DNA of 61,808 nucleotides, taken from the NCBI GenBank assembly GCA_025201845.1, contig MU604023.1, positions 1,387 through 63,194 on the forward strand, in the 5' to 3' direction. The position numbers and the translations under genes are program-made. Numbering within the stretch: position 1 is the first letter of the stretch; each line of letters starts with the position of its first letter. The notes under the pieces were generated by a model that saw nothing but the letters and a program-made list of their open reading frames with translations, had not been told where the DNA came from and made no database searches. Shown piece after piece: positions 52,658-61,808 of this stretch. The DNA is from Martensiomyces pterosporus (Eukaryota > Kickxellomycota > Kickxellomycetes > Kickxellales > Kickxellaceae).

Positions 52658-53006
52658 TTATGATTGCTCAAAGCCCTTCTCCAACGCTGTAGCACAATAT
52701 GAAAGTAGAATAACGAAATGGAATAGAAGACGGAAGCGCGCAAAAATATATACGAGAAATAACGCAGAAATGCCGATTCAGCAGGGCCAGCAGAGCAAAA
52801 TGCAAAGAAAAATAGGTGAAAGGAAAAGAGCTGCACAGCCGAGTGTGTGATCCCCAATGGAAAAGCGTGGGTGGGTGGGGATTTTATGGCTGGCCACAGC
52901 TGGAGGGCAGGCCTTCGCTTGTTGCGTTTGTTCCACATTTTTATTACGTTTTCCTTTTTCTATTCCACAAGCTATTCGCAGCACGCTGCTGGGCAATGCA
53001 TAATAC
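52658..53006. other. Bidirectional spacer, LRR gene / Myb gene
   Basis: 349 bp between divergent start codons. No specific element was recognised. Confidence 0.4.
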
Positions 53007-53990
53007 ATGCACGGAACAATGAGCACCAAGGGACCTCGATACGATTCGGAGTCTGCATTGACTGGTGGAAATCGGGGCTCTTGCGAGAATGAGCCGGTGG
53101 CAGGGGCTAGTGCAGAGACAGACATGCCGCTGGTCGAGCTCTTGCAAGCGTACCCCGGGCTGCTGAGCGACAAGGTGGAGGTTGTTGCGCGAGCGCTGAC
53201 ACAGGCAACCATGGCCGCAAGAGACACAGCTACACTCCATGGCGCAGGCAAGGCAGCATCGACATCGCAGCGGATCCGCTGGGGCAAATCTATGGCTGCT
53301 TCGATCTCAACCACCCAAAATGATATGGCAGGCTACTATGCTGGAAGCGTGCACAGCGAGCATGGTGCCGGCTCTGGTGTGTGTGGCAACGCTGGAGCTC
53401 GGGCATCCCAGTCTGCCGCAGCGGCAAATCTGATCCGGCGCACGAAGGCATCCGGTAGGCGGTGGCTCACGCAGGAGCATTTGCAGAGGCTGCAGCAAGA
53501 GGGCGTCGTGTTCACCAAGGGCAAGTTCACCGAGGAGGAGAACATAGCAATTGATGGGACGATCGCTGGCTTCATTGAAGCGCACGGAATAACACGGCAG
53601 GAGCTATATGACGATCTGTTCCGACGCAGACCGCGCGACACGCCCGGAAGGCAGCTGCGAAAGTCGTTTTGGCCAATAATGGCCGAGGCACTCCCGGCGC
53701 GCCAGATCCAGGCCATCTACCACCACGTGCGGCGGAAGTACCACCCGCACAACTACCAGGGTGCATGGACGCCGAACGAAGACGACGAGCTGCGAAAACT
53801 GGTAGCCACGCACGGCCCTGCGTGGGAGGCGATCTCGGAGCAGCTAGGCAGGATGGGCACCAACTGCCGCGATCGCTGGCGATACATCCAAGGCGGCGCT
53901 CGGAGCCAGCAGGGCACCAGCAGCCGCAAGGACGGCAGCAGCAGCAGCGGCACAGCCGCGGCGCAGAGCGGCGCCAGACATGCTGTGTGA
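53007..53990 (+). CDS. Myb-type DNA-binding protein, Reb1/TTF-I-like
   Basis: 327 residues from the ATG at 53007 (a second ATG at 53019). The first 160 residues are variable. From about 168 the Reb1/TTF-I type Myb-associated domain begins: GKFTEEENIAIDGTIAGFIEAHG, RRRPRDTPGRQLRKSFWPIMAEALPARQIQAIYHHVRRKYHP, then one canonical Myb repeat GAWTPNEDDELRKLVATHGPAWEAISEQLGRMGTNCRDRWRYI. The protein stops about 30 residues later in Ser/Gly-rich sequence, whereas Reb1 and TTF-I continue with one or more further Myb repeats. Family members bind Sal-box-like sites, terminate RNA polymerase I and block forks. Short form and target are unknown. No downstream exon with a further repeat was found. Confidence 0.82.
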   Translation: MHGTMSTKGPRYDSESALTGGNRGSCENEPVAGASAETDMPLVELLQAYPGLLSDKVEVVARALTQATMAARDTATLHGAGKAASTSQRIRWGKSMAASISTTQNDMAGYYAGSVHSEHGAGSGVCGNAGARASQSAAAANLIRRTKASGRRWLTQEHLQRLQQEGVVFTKGKFTEEENIAIDGTIAGFIEAHGITRQELYDDLFRRRPRDTPGRQLRKSFWPIMAEALPARQIQAIYHHVRRKYHPHNYQGAWTPNEDDELRKLVATHGPAWEAISEQLGRMGTNCRDRWRYIQGGARSQQGTSSRKDGSSSSGTAAAQSGARHAV

Positions 53991-54567
53991 GCTGTGGCGC
54001 ACACACGCTCCCGTGGGCCTGCCTGTGGCCCGCGCCGCTCTCGCACAGCCGGGACCCAGCACAGCGCAGCAGCCAGCCCCACATGCTGCCTCTGGAATGC
54101 GTGCTTTGGCGATCCGCTCGCCCGTGGACAAGCCAGGCAACAGGATCTGCATGGCTCTGGGTTTTCGCCCTGTTTGTGCGCACAAATCACTGGTAATTTG
54201 CTGACAGCCAATGGCGTCGCGTCGCCTTATAGGCGTGGAGGGGTCAGCGCTGCTCGCATTGGTGCTGCTGCAGCTGCCGCTGTTGTGGTTTTGTGATGTT
54301 GTGGTTTTCGCCTGCTGCTGCCTTCGCGGCTGCACCAGCCTTGCCCGAGCCCTGCCAGCTTTCTTTCCTGCATGTTTATATTAGTGCGTTTTTATCCCGG
54401 CGCTTTGTCTTGCCTTTGGTTTCGTCTTCTCTCGCTCCCTGCGTGTGTGCAGCTATAGATACCCCCGTAAACGCCAGCTCTCCTTGATAGCCGGACAGCC
54501 CTGCTATACGGACGCAGCGTGTGTCTCGCCCAATTGCTGTGCTCAGCAATTCACACAAGCGCGCAAC
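53991..54567. other. Intergenic between Myb gene and PAS-like gene
   Basis: 577-bp spacer between tandem genes. The frame before the PAS-like ATG is open without an earlier ATG. A pyrimidine-rich stretch ending TGTGCAG near 54450 could be a 5' UTR acceptor. Confidence 0.4.
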
Positions 54568-57033
54568 ATGCCTCTGTCAGCCACGGCGGACACAGTGCCA
54601 GCCCGTGCAGCAACAGCCGCCGCGGCAGATGGTAGACGACAGAGCCAGCCAGCAACGTCGGCCTCAAAAGCAGCCTTCCATGGTGGCGACTGCTCAAGTG
54701 CGCTTCGCACGTTCGCCATGGCACCGCCGGCCCGCAGCTCAAAGCTGCTGTGCGGCGAAAAGGACGTTGGGGCAGCAGCCACAAAGGACGCACCAGCACC
54801 GCCTCCCTGGTGGCTGGATTCTGATGGGGTGCACGCACACACTGCCTGTCCGCTCCGGCCCTTTGCGCATATGATAGTTGAATTACCACTGGGGGTGTCA
54901 AGTGACAGCTGCTCGTGCTTGGACGACAAATGCACGCAATGCACTAGGGACTGTGCAGCCAATTCGCCAATTGGCGTTGCTCGGCTGGCGTCGGCTCGTG
55001 TTGTGCACCTGTCTGAGGCCCTTCGGCGAAAGCTACATGCCATTGCACCAGACGCTGCAGCAGACAGCGTCGTTGCCGACCTCTTGCAATTCTCGGCCAA
55101 AGCGGGTGGTAAGCAGCCACAGGGCACACGCCTGCGCTCTGTGAGTTCGGGTCTGTGGAGTGTGCTTGGCTGGCTGGTTGGGACGCCGGATATCTCTGAG
55201 AGCAACGGCAAAAAGCCCAATTTGCACATGCAGGCGGATGCTCACCAGCAGCCACCAGCATCTGGCTATGGCTGTATCAACACGATGTGGCCGCGGCGGC
55301 GGCGCAAGGTAGCAGTGGTTCCTGGCGACGACCCGCTGCTTGTAGGTAACGAGGGACTGGGGTCGGTGGAGCTTGCGTCGGTCAAAAATGGCAAACACAG
55401 CTGTGTGTTTGCGCTATGTGCGCATGCATTGTCGCCGCCCCTCCAACATGAATGGAAGATATGGCGCAGATCTGCGGAGCGCCATAGTACGCGGCGACGG
55501 TCGCATTCCCAGCTGGCACCCGGCCCTGCAATAGCCAACAGCGGCCAAGCCGATTGCTCTGCGGCGCGCTCGACAATTATGGCGCAGCAGCAGCAACAAC
55601 AACAACAGCAACTAGCCATTGTGCACGTCGCCGAAGTCTCAACACTGCACCAGGTGGCGTGTGGCGGCCTTGACAGCCTTATTCCGCCGCCGATCCCGAT
55701 AGAGCAGTACTTTGCGCGCATGCTGGATTCTTCTCGATCGCTCGGGCCTCCACCAACGCTGCCTCCGCTTCTCAAACCTGACCCAGGCCTCTACAGCGTC
55801 GACTCAAGACTGCGCTGGATGTCGCTGCTTGTGTCGCGTCATGGACTTGTGGAGATGGCCTATCCGCTGAACCACACTCAGATTGTGCTTACCGAAGACG
55901 GCGACGATGATGATCCTTCTTTGGAGAGCGGCCCGCAGATTGCACTGGCATCGCTGCTTGGCGAGTCGGTGTTCTCTAGGATTCACCCCGAGGATGTGGG
56001 CCGCGTAGTCAAGGCCTTGCGCCTGGCGTGGGATGCAAGGCCAGATGCTTACCACTTCTCGCGTCTCCGGCGCGAATGGCAGCGCAGGCGTCTGAGCTCT
56101 GCAGGGGAGCGCGCAGTGTCGTCAGCGCCCAGCACTCCTCCCCTGCGCCCCCACCGCGCAGCAACTCTTTCATCAGCCACTGGGCCGGGGCTGGCGGCTA
56201 CTCGAAACAGCCGATATGGGCAGCTACTGGGCGAGCAGAGCATCTACCACCGAGAAGGCATAGAAATCGCAAACGGGGCTGTCGAGCTGAACGTCCAGAT
56301 CCAGCTCACAGGTGCAGCCTCTGACCTGGACTGGGATAGCCCCGACAGCATATCTGAGCACACCCGCTTTGCCAGGATGAAGCTGTCGCGATGGCCACTG
56401 ATACTCAAGCCACCCAGATCAAGCTCGTACCGCTCAGGGATGCACGATGGGCATGGCGGGTCTGCTGCGGACAGCCACGACGAACCGCAGGACGGCTTTA
56501 TTCTTGTGGGCCTGCAGCCGCTACCAGAGCCCAGCAGAACGCGCATCAGCCCCGAGTCCAAATCCTATGACTCGCTCTCCGAGCAGAAAAAGCGCTCTAT
56601 ATCCTCGGTCGCATCGACGTCTACGCTCGTTGGGCTTGGCGTCAGCACCCAGGGCTCCTCGTCGCTGCTTGACTCTACCGAAGTGGAAAGGCTCTGCAGA
56701 AGCACCAGCAGCCTGTCGTGCCAGGAAACCACCGCCAGACCCTCGATCGAGTGCGCAGACGACGCACGCCAGGCCGGCCATGCATCTGGGTGGCCTGGGT
56801 GCCTGGTTCCATTGCCGGTCCTGCAGGCGCCCCCATCTGCCGGAGGCATGGCGATTCCAGCAGCACGGCCAATTGTCGGGCTATCAAACAACGTCGTACA
56901 GGCTGCTACGGCGATGTCGTCGCACGCGTCTGCGCGACGCCGACGGTCAAGCATCATTGTCGGGTCACTGCACAACGTCGCCGATGAGCTTTCGGCAAGC
57001 AACTTTGGCACGCCGCGAGAGTTTGCCGACTGA
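54568..57033 (+). CDS. Large protein with a split PAS-like domain, function unknown
   Basis: 821 residues from the ATG at 54568. A Cys-rich spot (CSCLDDKCTQCTRDC) lies near residue 120, a poly-Gln run (Q9) near 345-353, and a PAS-like fold starts near residue 410: LRWMSLLVSRHGLVEMAYP, then SVFSRIHPEDVGRVVKALRLAW, which carries the IHPED-helix hallmark of PAS domains. The expected later strands appear after a Ser/Arg-rich insert of about 70 residues (AVELNVQIQLTG, RMKLSRWPLI, GFILVGLQPL). Both ends are Ser-rich and probably disordered. PAS proteins sense ligands, light or redox, or mediate protein contact; which applies is unknown. I recognise no output domain. Confidence 0.68.
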   Translation: MPLSATADTVPARAATAAAADGRRQSQPATSASKAAFHGGDCSSALRTFAMAPPARSSKLLCGEKDVGAAATKDAPAPPPWWLDSDGVHAHTACPLRPFAHMIVELPLGVSSDSCSCLDDKCTQCTRDCAANSPIGVARLASARVVHLSEALRRKLHAIAPDAAADSVVADLLQFSAKAGGKQPQGTRLRSVSSGLWSVLGWLVGTPDISESNGKKPNLHMQADAHQQPPASGYGCINTMWPRRRRKVAVVPGDDPLLVGNEGLGSVELASVKNGKHSCVFALCAHALSPPLQHEWKIWRRSAERHSTRRRSHSQLAPGPAIANSGQADCSAARSTIMAQQQQQQQQQLAIVHVAEVSTLHQVACGGLDSLIPPPIPIEQYFARMLDSSRSLGPPPTLPPLLKPDPGLYSVDSRLRWMSLLVSRHGLVEMAYPLNHTQIVLTEDGDDDDPSLESGPQIALASLLGESVFSRIHPEDVGRVVKALRLAWDARPDAYHFSRLRREWQRRRLSSAGERAVSSAPSTPPLRPHRAATLSSATGPGLAATRNSRYGQLLGEQSIYHREGIEIANGAVELNVQIQLTGAASDLDWDSPDSISEHTRFARMKLSRWPLILKPPRSSSYRSGMHDGHGGSAADSHDEPQDGFILVGLQPLPEPSRTRISPESKSYDSLSEQKKRSISSVASTSTLVGLGVSTQGSSSLLDSTEVERLCRSTSSLSCQETTARPSIECADDARQAGHASGWPGCLVPLPVLQAPPSAGGMAIPAARPIVGLSNNVVQAATAMSSHASARRRRSSIIVGSLHNVADELSASNFGTPREFAD

Positions 57034-57227
57034 GGCGGCAGGCATTTCACTGTAGACTACTAGCATTTGGCGTCCATATCCCCTCCTCTCAACTGATAAA
57101 AGAGCATCTGATGTTTGGGCGCACACGGCGAGCAGATAGTGTGGATGAGTGATTTGAGCTTTGCGGAAAGAAGAAAGAAAAGGAAGAGGCAGTTGGCCGT
57201 GGTGCTGCTTGCACCAGCAGAAAGCAT

Positions 57228-59369
57228 CTAGTCGTAGTAGCGGGGCTCGTCAAAGACGTGGTAGAAGTGGCCGCGGACGCCCTTGCCACGGAAGACAGTG
57301 GGGAAGTGGTAGCCCTCGGCGTAGTGGTCCTCGTTGACGCGGCTGTAGCTGGGCTTCCACCCAGAGATGTCTTCGCCTGGGACGGGAACAACAAACTTTC
57401 CAACCTGGATCTCAGTGTCGGTGATGGTGCCGCGCGACACACGGGCATAGCCAGTGCGCTTGACGCCGCGGTAGCCAATGTACTGGCACCAGCGGTCGTA
57501 ATCGGTGGGGTCAATGTCGTGCATGCGCCCGCCTTCAAACAGGATCTTGTAGTTCTCCGCGTGGGGCTTGGTCACAACGTACCCAGTAAAGATGAACGGG
57601 TTCTGCGACTCGCGCATGATGCGGGCCAGCTCGGTGGTCTGGAGGCGGCGGTCAAGCGGGTTCTCCTCCTGGCCGTTGTGCGAGATGATGACATCGACAT
57701 CGCGGCCATACACGTCCAGTGTGGCGTGAATGGCGCAGGCAAGCTCTCCGTGGGGAGACGGGAGCAGGTGGTGAGTCGAGTTCTTGATCGGGAACTTTGA
57801 GATCATCGCACAGCCCCACGTGTGCTTGCGGGGCGACGGGCCGTAGTCAACGTAGTAGTCAAGCTCCTCGGCAACGCGCTGGGTCCAGTCGCGGCCGCCC
57901 ATGATGATGCGCTCGGTGTCCGACTCGAGGAACCCCATGACGTCGGCCTCAAGATCGCGCACAGCATCGATGATGCGGTTCTCGGCGAGCCACATGTCGT
58001 TGTCGAGGTCAAAGTGGATGGTCCAGATCGCCGATGTGATCAGGCGCTGCTCCGGGTGGTGGGGCTTGGGCACGCTGTTGGCGCGGGGAAGACGCACAAA
58101 CATGGCTGCCCACCCCAGCACTGCAACCAGCCAGAACACCCCGCGCGAGCGGTGGCGATCCTTGCGAGCGACCGATGCAGCCTGGACGCTGGCAGCCTCA
58201 TGGCGCACGCTGCCGGAACGCGAGACCAGAGAAGCACGAGCAGCGCGGACACCAGCATAGAGCGAGAGCATCATCGCAGCCATGACAACCCAGGTGCGCT
58301 CACGAAGGATGGGGCCTCCGGGGACAAACTCGTAGGCAACAACCCAGACGTGGCCGAGAACAAGGATGTTGTACCAGAAAATGCCGGCAAAGAGGGTGCG
58401 GCCGGGCGGGCAGCGCGCGACAACACGAAGGATGCTGCGGGTGACGGTGCCCAGGTAGAAGGCAAGGACAAGGCCGGGGATAAAGCCAGGCCAGCCAGAG
58501 ACAAAGGTCACCAGGCCAGCGCAGGTGCTACCAATGGCCCACCAAAGCATGCCGGTCGTCAGCTCGATGCGGTGGCCCACAGAGAAGCCAGCCGCAAGCG
58601 AGGTGATGACCAGGCCGCCCCAGGGCACAGGCTGCGGCCCAGTGGACGGGTACCCGTCCCACGTCCAGCGACCAATAATAGCGCTGTCCGAGTACATCGA
58701 GTGCAGGGCAAACAGGAGCGCGCCAAAGCCAAGAGCAGAGGGGAACCACGCAGCGCGACGCTGCGGCTCCGCTGATGGAGCGGCAAGATCGTTCTTCTTG
58801 GAGTCGCGCAGCTCGGCGGCCGCATCAGACCTGCGAGTGGCTACGTCGAGCAACGAAACGACGGCGAGGAAGATGCCGGTCTTGTTCCATCCGCCGTTCG
58901 TTTCGTTCATGGTGGCCCAGACCGGGTTGTTCGTGTGGAAGAACATGCGCACTGCGATGCTCAGCAGGAGACCAGCCTCCCAGGCCTGAATGTCCCGATC
59001 CAGCCTGCCAGTGGCAGGGATCCTGTCCTCGTAGAGCGCAGAGCCCAAAGAGAGCATAACGCCCGCAGTGCCGACAGCGACTGCTATCAGGCGCTTTTCG
59101 GGGCTTTGGATAGCGTACGCAAGAATGCCAGCGAGGCCAATCGAAGCGCTGATGCCACGATGCTGACGCAAGAGACGGCGGAGTGCGGGGATGCCCAGGA
59201 GGACAGGCGAGACATCAGCGAAAAGGGCCACCTCGTACCCAGAGATACCCATGTGCCACAGCGGGAAGTACCAGATGCACAGCCCAAGGGAGGTAAGGAC
59301 AGTCCAGAACACGAACGAGAGGTAGGTGTCGGCGAGGAAGTGCCGCGTCTGCGATGCTAGCACCGCCAT
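57228..59369 (-). CDS. CWH43: CWH43 C-terminal-type (PGAP2IP-like) GPI-anchor lipid remodelling protein
   Basis: 713 residues from the ATG at 59369, no intron. About 12 membrane segments occupy the first 430 residues (first SFVFWTVLTSLGLCIWYFPLW), followed by an endonuclease/exonuclease/phosphatase-like lumenal domain: HFDLDNDMWLAENRIIDAVRDLEADVMGFLESDTERIIMGGRDW, DVIISHNGQEENPLDRRLQ and the C-terminal KGVRGHFYHVFDEPRYYD. This matches mammalian PGAP2IP (about 700 residues) and the C-terminal two-thirds of yeast Cwh43, which attaches ceramide to GPI anchors in the ER. The PGAP2/FRAG1-like N-terminal domain fused in S. cerevisiae Cwh43 is absent here. Confidence 0.92.
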   Translation of the reverse strand: MAVLASQTRHFLADTYLSFVFWTVLTSLGLCIWYFPLWHMGISGYEVALFADVSPVLLGIPALRRLLRQHRGISASIGLAGILAYAIQSPEKRLIAVAVGTAGVMLSLGSALYEDRIPATGRLDRDIQAWEAGLLLSIAVRMFFHTNNPVWATMNETNGGWNKTGIFLAVVSLLDVATRRSDAAAELRDSKKNDLAAPSAEPQRRAAWFPSALGFGALLFALHSMYSDSAIIGRWTWDGYPSTGPQPVPWGGLVITSLAAGFSVGHRIELTTGMLWWAIGSTCAGLVTFVSGWPGFIPGLVLAFYLGTVTRSILRVVARCPPGRTLFAGIFWYNILVLGHVWVVAYEFVPGGPILRERTWVVMAAMMLSLYAGVRAARASLVSRSGSVRHEAASVQAASVARKDRHRSRGVFWLVAVLGWAAMFVRLPRANSVPKPHHPEQRLITSAIWTIHFDLDNDMWLAENRIIDAVRDLEADVMGFLESDTERIIMGGRDWTQRVAEELDYYVDYGPSPRKHTWGCAMISKFPIKNSTHHLLPSPHGELACAIHATLDVYGRDVDVIISHNGQEENPLDRRLQTTELARIMRESQNPFIFTGYVVTKPHAENYKILFEGGRMHDIDPTDYDRWCQYIGYRGVKRTGYARVSRGTITDTEIQVGKFVVPVPGEDISGWKPSYSRVNEDHYAEGYHFPTVFRGKGVRGHFYHVFDEPRYYD

Positions 59370-60063
59370 TTGCTGCAATTTAAATTTGCTTGCTCGTGCG
59401 GAATCTTAAAAGATGAGGAAGCGCGACAGCAGCAGCAGCAGCTTGTTTGTTACTGCGCGGTATCTGAACAGCGGGCGGGGTGGCTGCTGAGGAAGAAGAG
59501 AAAGAAGGGTGTTTGCAGTAGAGCAAGGAAGGAAAGAAAAAGAGGGGTTCTCGAGCAGCGCGGGATAGCAGCTATATAATAATGCGCTGATAGCAAGGGA
59601 CGCAGGAGGGCAGGCGAAGGAAAAAAGACGGCTGAAGCCCCCACCCCCACCGCACAGCCCTGGCCCTTTGCTGCTGTGTGGAGCACGTCGATCGTCAAAT
59701 GCAAGTTTGGTGGCCGGTTGGCTGCTCCGCCTTTGAGGAATCCACCATGGTCGGGCGGTCGCCGTTTTTGCTGCTTGCTACGCGTTTGCTTGGGCAGCGA
59801 TCTGGGCCTTGCCTTCTTCAGCCGGGCCCATCTCGGCCGCTATGCGCTCCTTCCTGAGCCTCTCTTTGCTGTGATACAGCGCCTGGCTCCGGCTTTTTGG
59901 GGGAGCAGGCATACACACGAGATCGCACCACTCCGTGGGAAGACAGGTAAACCAGTGCCCTCTGCAGGCTCTGCCTCTACTACACACATGAAATAACAGG
60001 CGTGCACTGACTACCAAAAAAAATAAAAAATAAAAAAAATAATAAGAAAAGCGGCTGCGCTTT
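59370..60063. other. Intergenic, with A/T-rich tract
   Basis: 694 bp between the CWH43 start and the stop of the hydrolase gene. It has an A-rich tract with interspersed T at 60016-60052, probably the hydrolase 3' UTR/poly(A) area read on the minus strand. No gene recognised; the small frame at 59676-59996 has no family similarity. Confidence 0.45.
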
Positions 60064-61368
60064 CTACTTGCTCATGTCTGCCATCTCCCGTATCAGGGCT
60101 TTGTTAAAGTCGTCGGGATTCTCCAGGTGGAGGTTGTGTCCAGCCTTGGGGATGCGGTAGAGCCGAGTTGCTATGCCGCTGCCCATCCGCCTCATCGCCT
60201 CCTCGCCGCCCTTGTAGTCGACCCAGTCGTTGGCACCATACATGAATACCGTGGGCACAGCCATTCCAGCGAGCCTGTTTACCAGCGGCCGCCGCGCAAA
60301 AGCTCCGGGTTTGAGGATATCGCCAAGCGCATACTCGGAGCTTCCTGGAAGCGCAGAGATGTGGTAGGTATAGGCAGCCAGGTCGCCCCGCTCCCTCTCG
60401 CTTAGCCACGTAAACCGCGAAACGTATCGGTTGATCAGGCGATGTCCGAACGGGCCTGCGGTCCGAATGAGCCACTGCGGCGCAAAGTTGCGCTCCCACA
60501 GATTCAGCGCAAGCTTAAACAGGAGGTTTTGCTGGAAGCTCGGCTTCGCTGGCTCCTTCTTTGCAGCGCCCGCGTCCTCGCTTGTGGCGCTGCTTTGCTT
60601 ATTGGCAGACGCGTTGCGCGGGATGCGGGCCTTTCTCAGCTGCTCTTCGTAGTCCGGCGGCGCCTCCGGAATGCCAATCGGCGAGATCAGAACGAGTTTT
60701 TCGACATGCTCCGGATACTTCAGTGCATATAGTGCACTCATGTAGCCGCCAAAGCTATGCCCGCAAAGCATCATCTTCTCGATGCCAACTCGCTTGCGCC
60801 ATTCCTCCAGCGATTCAACGAAGAACGCCTCTGCGCCGGCCACGCGCGCTTCCTCCGACTTTGCTCGACCCGACTCATACCTTGGCCTAGAGCTACGGCC
60901 CATACCAAGCCAGTCGATCGAGTATATGTTCCAGCCGTCAACCTCGCTCAACTCGCGGTAATTCCTGTAGTAGAACCCGAGCCCAGTAAAGTAACCGTGT
61001 GTTAGCACGAGGTTGTGCGCTGGCTTGCCTGTTGCTTGCTTGGGGTTGCTATCCGCCGACTCTGCAACAGACTCGGCGTCGCTCTGCTTGATCACCAGTG
61101 TGTGCACGTAGTTGCCAGATGAGTCAATGTCAACATCAATCAGCTCAGTCGAAACACGGCTGTCTCCCGTAGCACTTAGAGTGGTCGCCGAAGAGGCCGA
61201 GTCTTCTGGCGCACTAAAGCCAATATGCGAAAGCAGGCTAGACTCAGCCTCGCTGCCCTTACTGCACTCGTCAGCACGGCCCCAGAGCTTGAGAATCGAG
61301 AACGCGCTGCCGCCCTTCACAGAGCTTGGATTCCATGGGTGTCTATTAGATTCGGTCTCGGCCTGCAT
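60064..61368 (-). CDS. Alpha/beta hydrolase, ABHD4/ABHD5/CLD1-like lipase or acyltransferase
   Basis: 434 residues, no intron. Alpha/beta hydrolase fold with HGYFTGLGFYYRNYREL (oxyanion region HG), SIDWLGMGRSSRP, the nucleophile elbow LCGHSFGGYMSALYALKYPEHV with a Ser, VFMYGANDWVDYKGG with the Asp, and the His in PKAGHNLHLENPDDFN. The WLGMGRSSRP and GHSFGG pattern is typical of ABHD4/5, yeast Cld1 (cardiolipin deacylase) and Ict1. ABHD5/CGI-58 lacks the Ser, so this one should be catalytically competent. A HxxxxD acyltransferase motif is not intact (HNLHLEN). The N-terminal 80 residues are Ser/Asp-rich; mitochondrial targeting is not clear. Likely acts on phospholipids. Confidence 0.85.
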   Translation of the reverse strand: MQAETESNRHPWNPSSVKGGSAFSILKLWGRADECSKGSEAESSLLSHIGFSAPEDSASSATTLSATGDSRVSTELIDVDIDSSGNYVHTLVIKQSDAESVAESADSNPKQATGKPAHNLVLTHGYFTGLGFYYRNYRELSEVDGWNIYSIDWLGMGRSSRPRYESGRAKSEEARVAGAEAFFVESLEEWRKRVGIEKMMLCGHSFGGYMSALYALKYPEHVEKLVLISPIGIPEAPPDYEEQLRKARIPRNASANKQSSATSEDAGAAKKEPAKPSFQQNLLFKLALNLWERNFAPQWLIRTAGPFGHRLINRYVSRFTWLSERERGDLAAYTYHISALPGSSEYALGDILKPGAFARRPLVNRLAGMAVPTVFMYGANDWVDYKGGEEAMRRMGSGIATRLYRIPKAGHNLHLENPDDFNKALIREMADMSK

Positions 61369-61808
61369 GATTTGGAGGGTGCTAAAAGCGGCCTCAGATA
61401 TATTTTCAAAAGCGAGATAGAGGAGAAGAGGGGTGCCACGTCTGTTTGCGTCATAGACTGCACATGGCTCTGCCCCATTGTTGGTAGTTTATATACTCGC
61501 CGTGCTCAGTCCAAAAAATGCCAAGACTTTTCAAGCTTTTTGCCCCGTCAATTAGCGGGTTACTAAGCACGGAGACATGTCGGGTCTTGTGCGGTTTGAG
61601 ACGGGCCGCCAATCGCCGCGCGCCTAAAACTGCCTTGTTTCTGATTTTTCATTGAGTAGCGCAGGCTCTTTACTGCGCCTCACCAGCATCCCTCAGCATG
61701 CTGTGTAAACTCCTGACCTGAGACTCAGAGAATTTGACCTTGTAAAAAGGCTATTCTGAAGGCATGCCAGCTGTCAGTCTCAGGCACTAGTGGTGGAGCA
61801 TGTGGTGG
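61369..61808. other. Upstream region of the hydrolase gene, to window end
   Basis: 440 bp with no supported gene. It should hold the promoter of the minus-strand hydrolase; a TATA-like minus-strand stretch (GTATATAAACTACC) lies at 61482-61496, about 120 bp upstream of the start codon. Confidence 0.45.

Noticed and set aside
59676..59996. 106-residue plus-strand frame between CWH43 and the hydrolase gene
   Set aside because: No similarity, low-complexity surroundings, and no sign of conservation.

Overview
This is a contiguous piece of a fungal nuclear genome. Nearly every gene is eukaryotic. Many genes carry short spliceosomal introns (about 50-130 bp, with a few of 300-700 bp). Two consecutive steps of the fungal alpha-aminoadipate lysine pathway are encoded side by side. 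A IIC-type P-ATPase, a 6-pyruvoyl-tetrahydropterin synthase and GC-balanced compact genes point to an early-diverging fungus. My best guess is Kickxellomycotina (Coemansia-like), which is an inference from gene content and not a proven assignment. I see no rRNA, tRNA, CRISPR array, virus or transposon.

Layout. 1-792: 3' end of a P-type IIC ATPase. 1899-3566 (-): Gln/Ser-rich unknown protein. 4835-7415 (+): RG-rich two-RRM protein. 7714-8826 (-): ribosomal protein L27 with a 27-nt first exon. 9195-10547 (-): two tandem oligoribonuclease (REX2) paralogues. 10994-12994 (-): acetyl-CoA synthetase, followed by a 3.6-kb gene-poor stretch with microsatellites. 16577-18160: a divergent pair, a FAM133-like RS protein and LSM1. 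18449-22555: NOC2 and SOF1, two ribosome-assembly genes sharing one divergent promoter. 22936-23388: PTPS. 23547-24705 (-): PEX14, whose 3' end is broken by a perfect 71-bp duplication. 25574-26791: ERCC8/CSA WD40. 26834-32598 (-): COG4 and MCM3. 33084-35476 (-): homocitrate synthase with two possible first exons. 36048-37208 (-): homoisocitrate dehydrogenase. 37599-39786 (+): a ten-exon SPO11. 40071-40508: mitochondrial bS21m. 40968-43811: dipeptidyl aminopeptidase. 43957-44602: glutaredoxin 5. 44722-44982 (-): small coiled-coil protein. 45610-47844: MTO1. 48081-49331: Arp2/3 subunit ARPC1. 49592-52657 (-): LRR protein resembling PPP1R37. 53007-53990: Reb1/TTF1-like Myb protein. 54568-57033: PAS-like protein. 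57228-59369 (-): CWH43 C-terminal-type protein. 60064-61368 (-): ABHD4/5-CLD1-like hydrolase.

How they fit together. Most genes are housekeeping: ribosome assembly and translation (RPL27, NOC2, SOF1, bS21m, MTO1), RNA turnover (LSM1, REX2), replication, repair and meiosis (MCM3, ERCC8, SPO11), and trafficking and membranes (COG4, PEX14, CWH43, hydrolase). The two lysine genes form a two-gene linkage group next to, and divergent from, SPO11. The most informative results are the hand-assembled SPO11 gene with a GC-AG intron, the dual-first-exon homocitrate synthase, the frameshifting repeat in PEX14, the 67-bp duplication upstream of RPL27, and the tandem REX2 pair separated by only 30 bp. All splice models were made by eye from splice-site consensus, frame and family similarity. 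None has been tested against RNA data.
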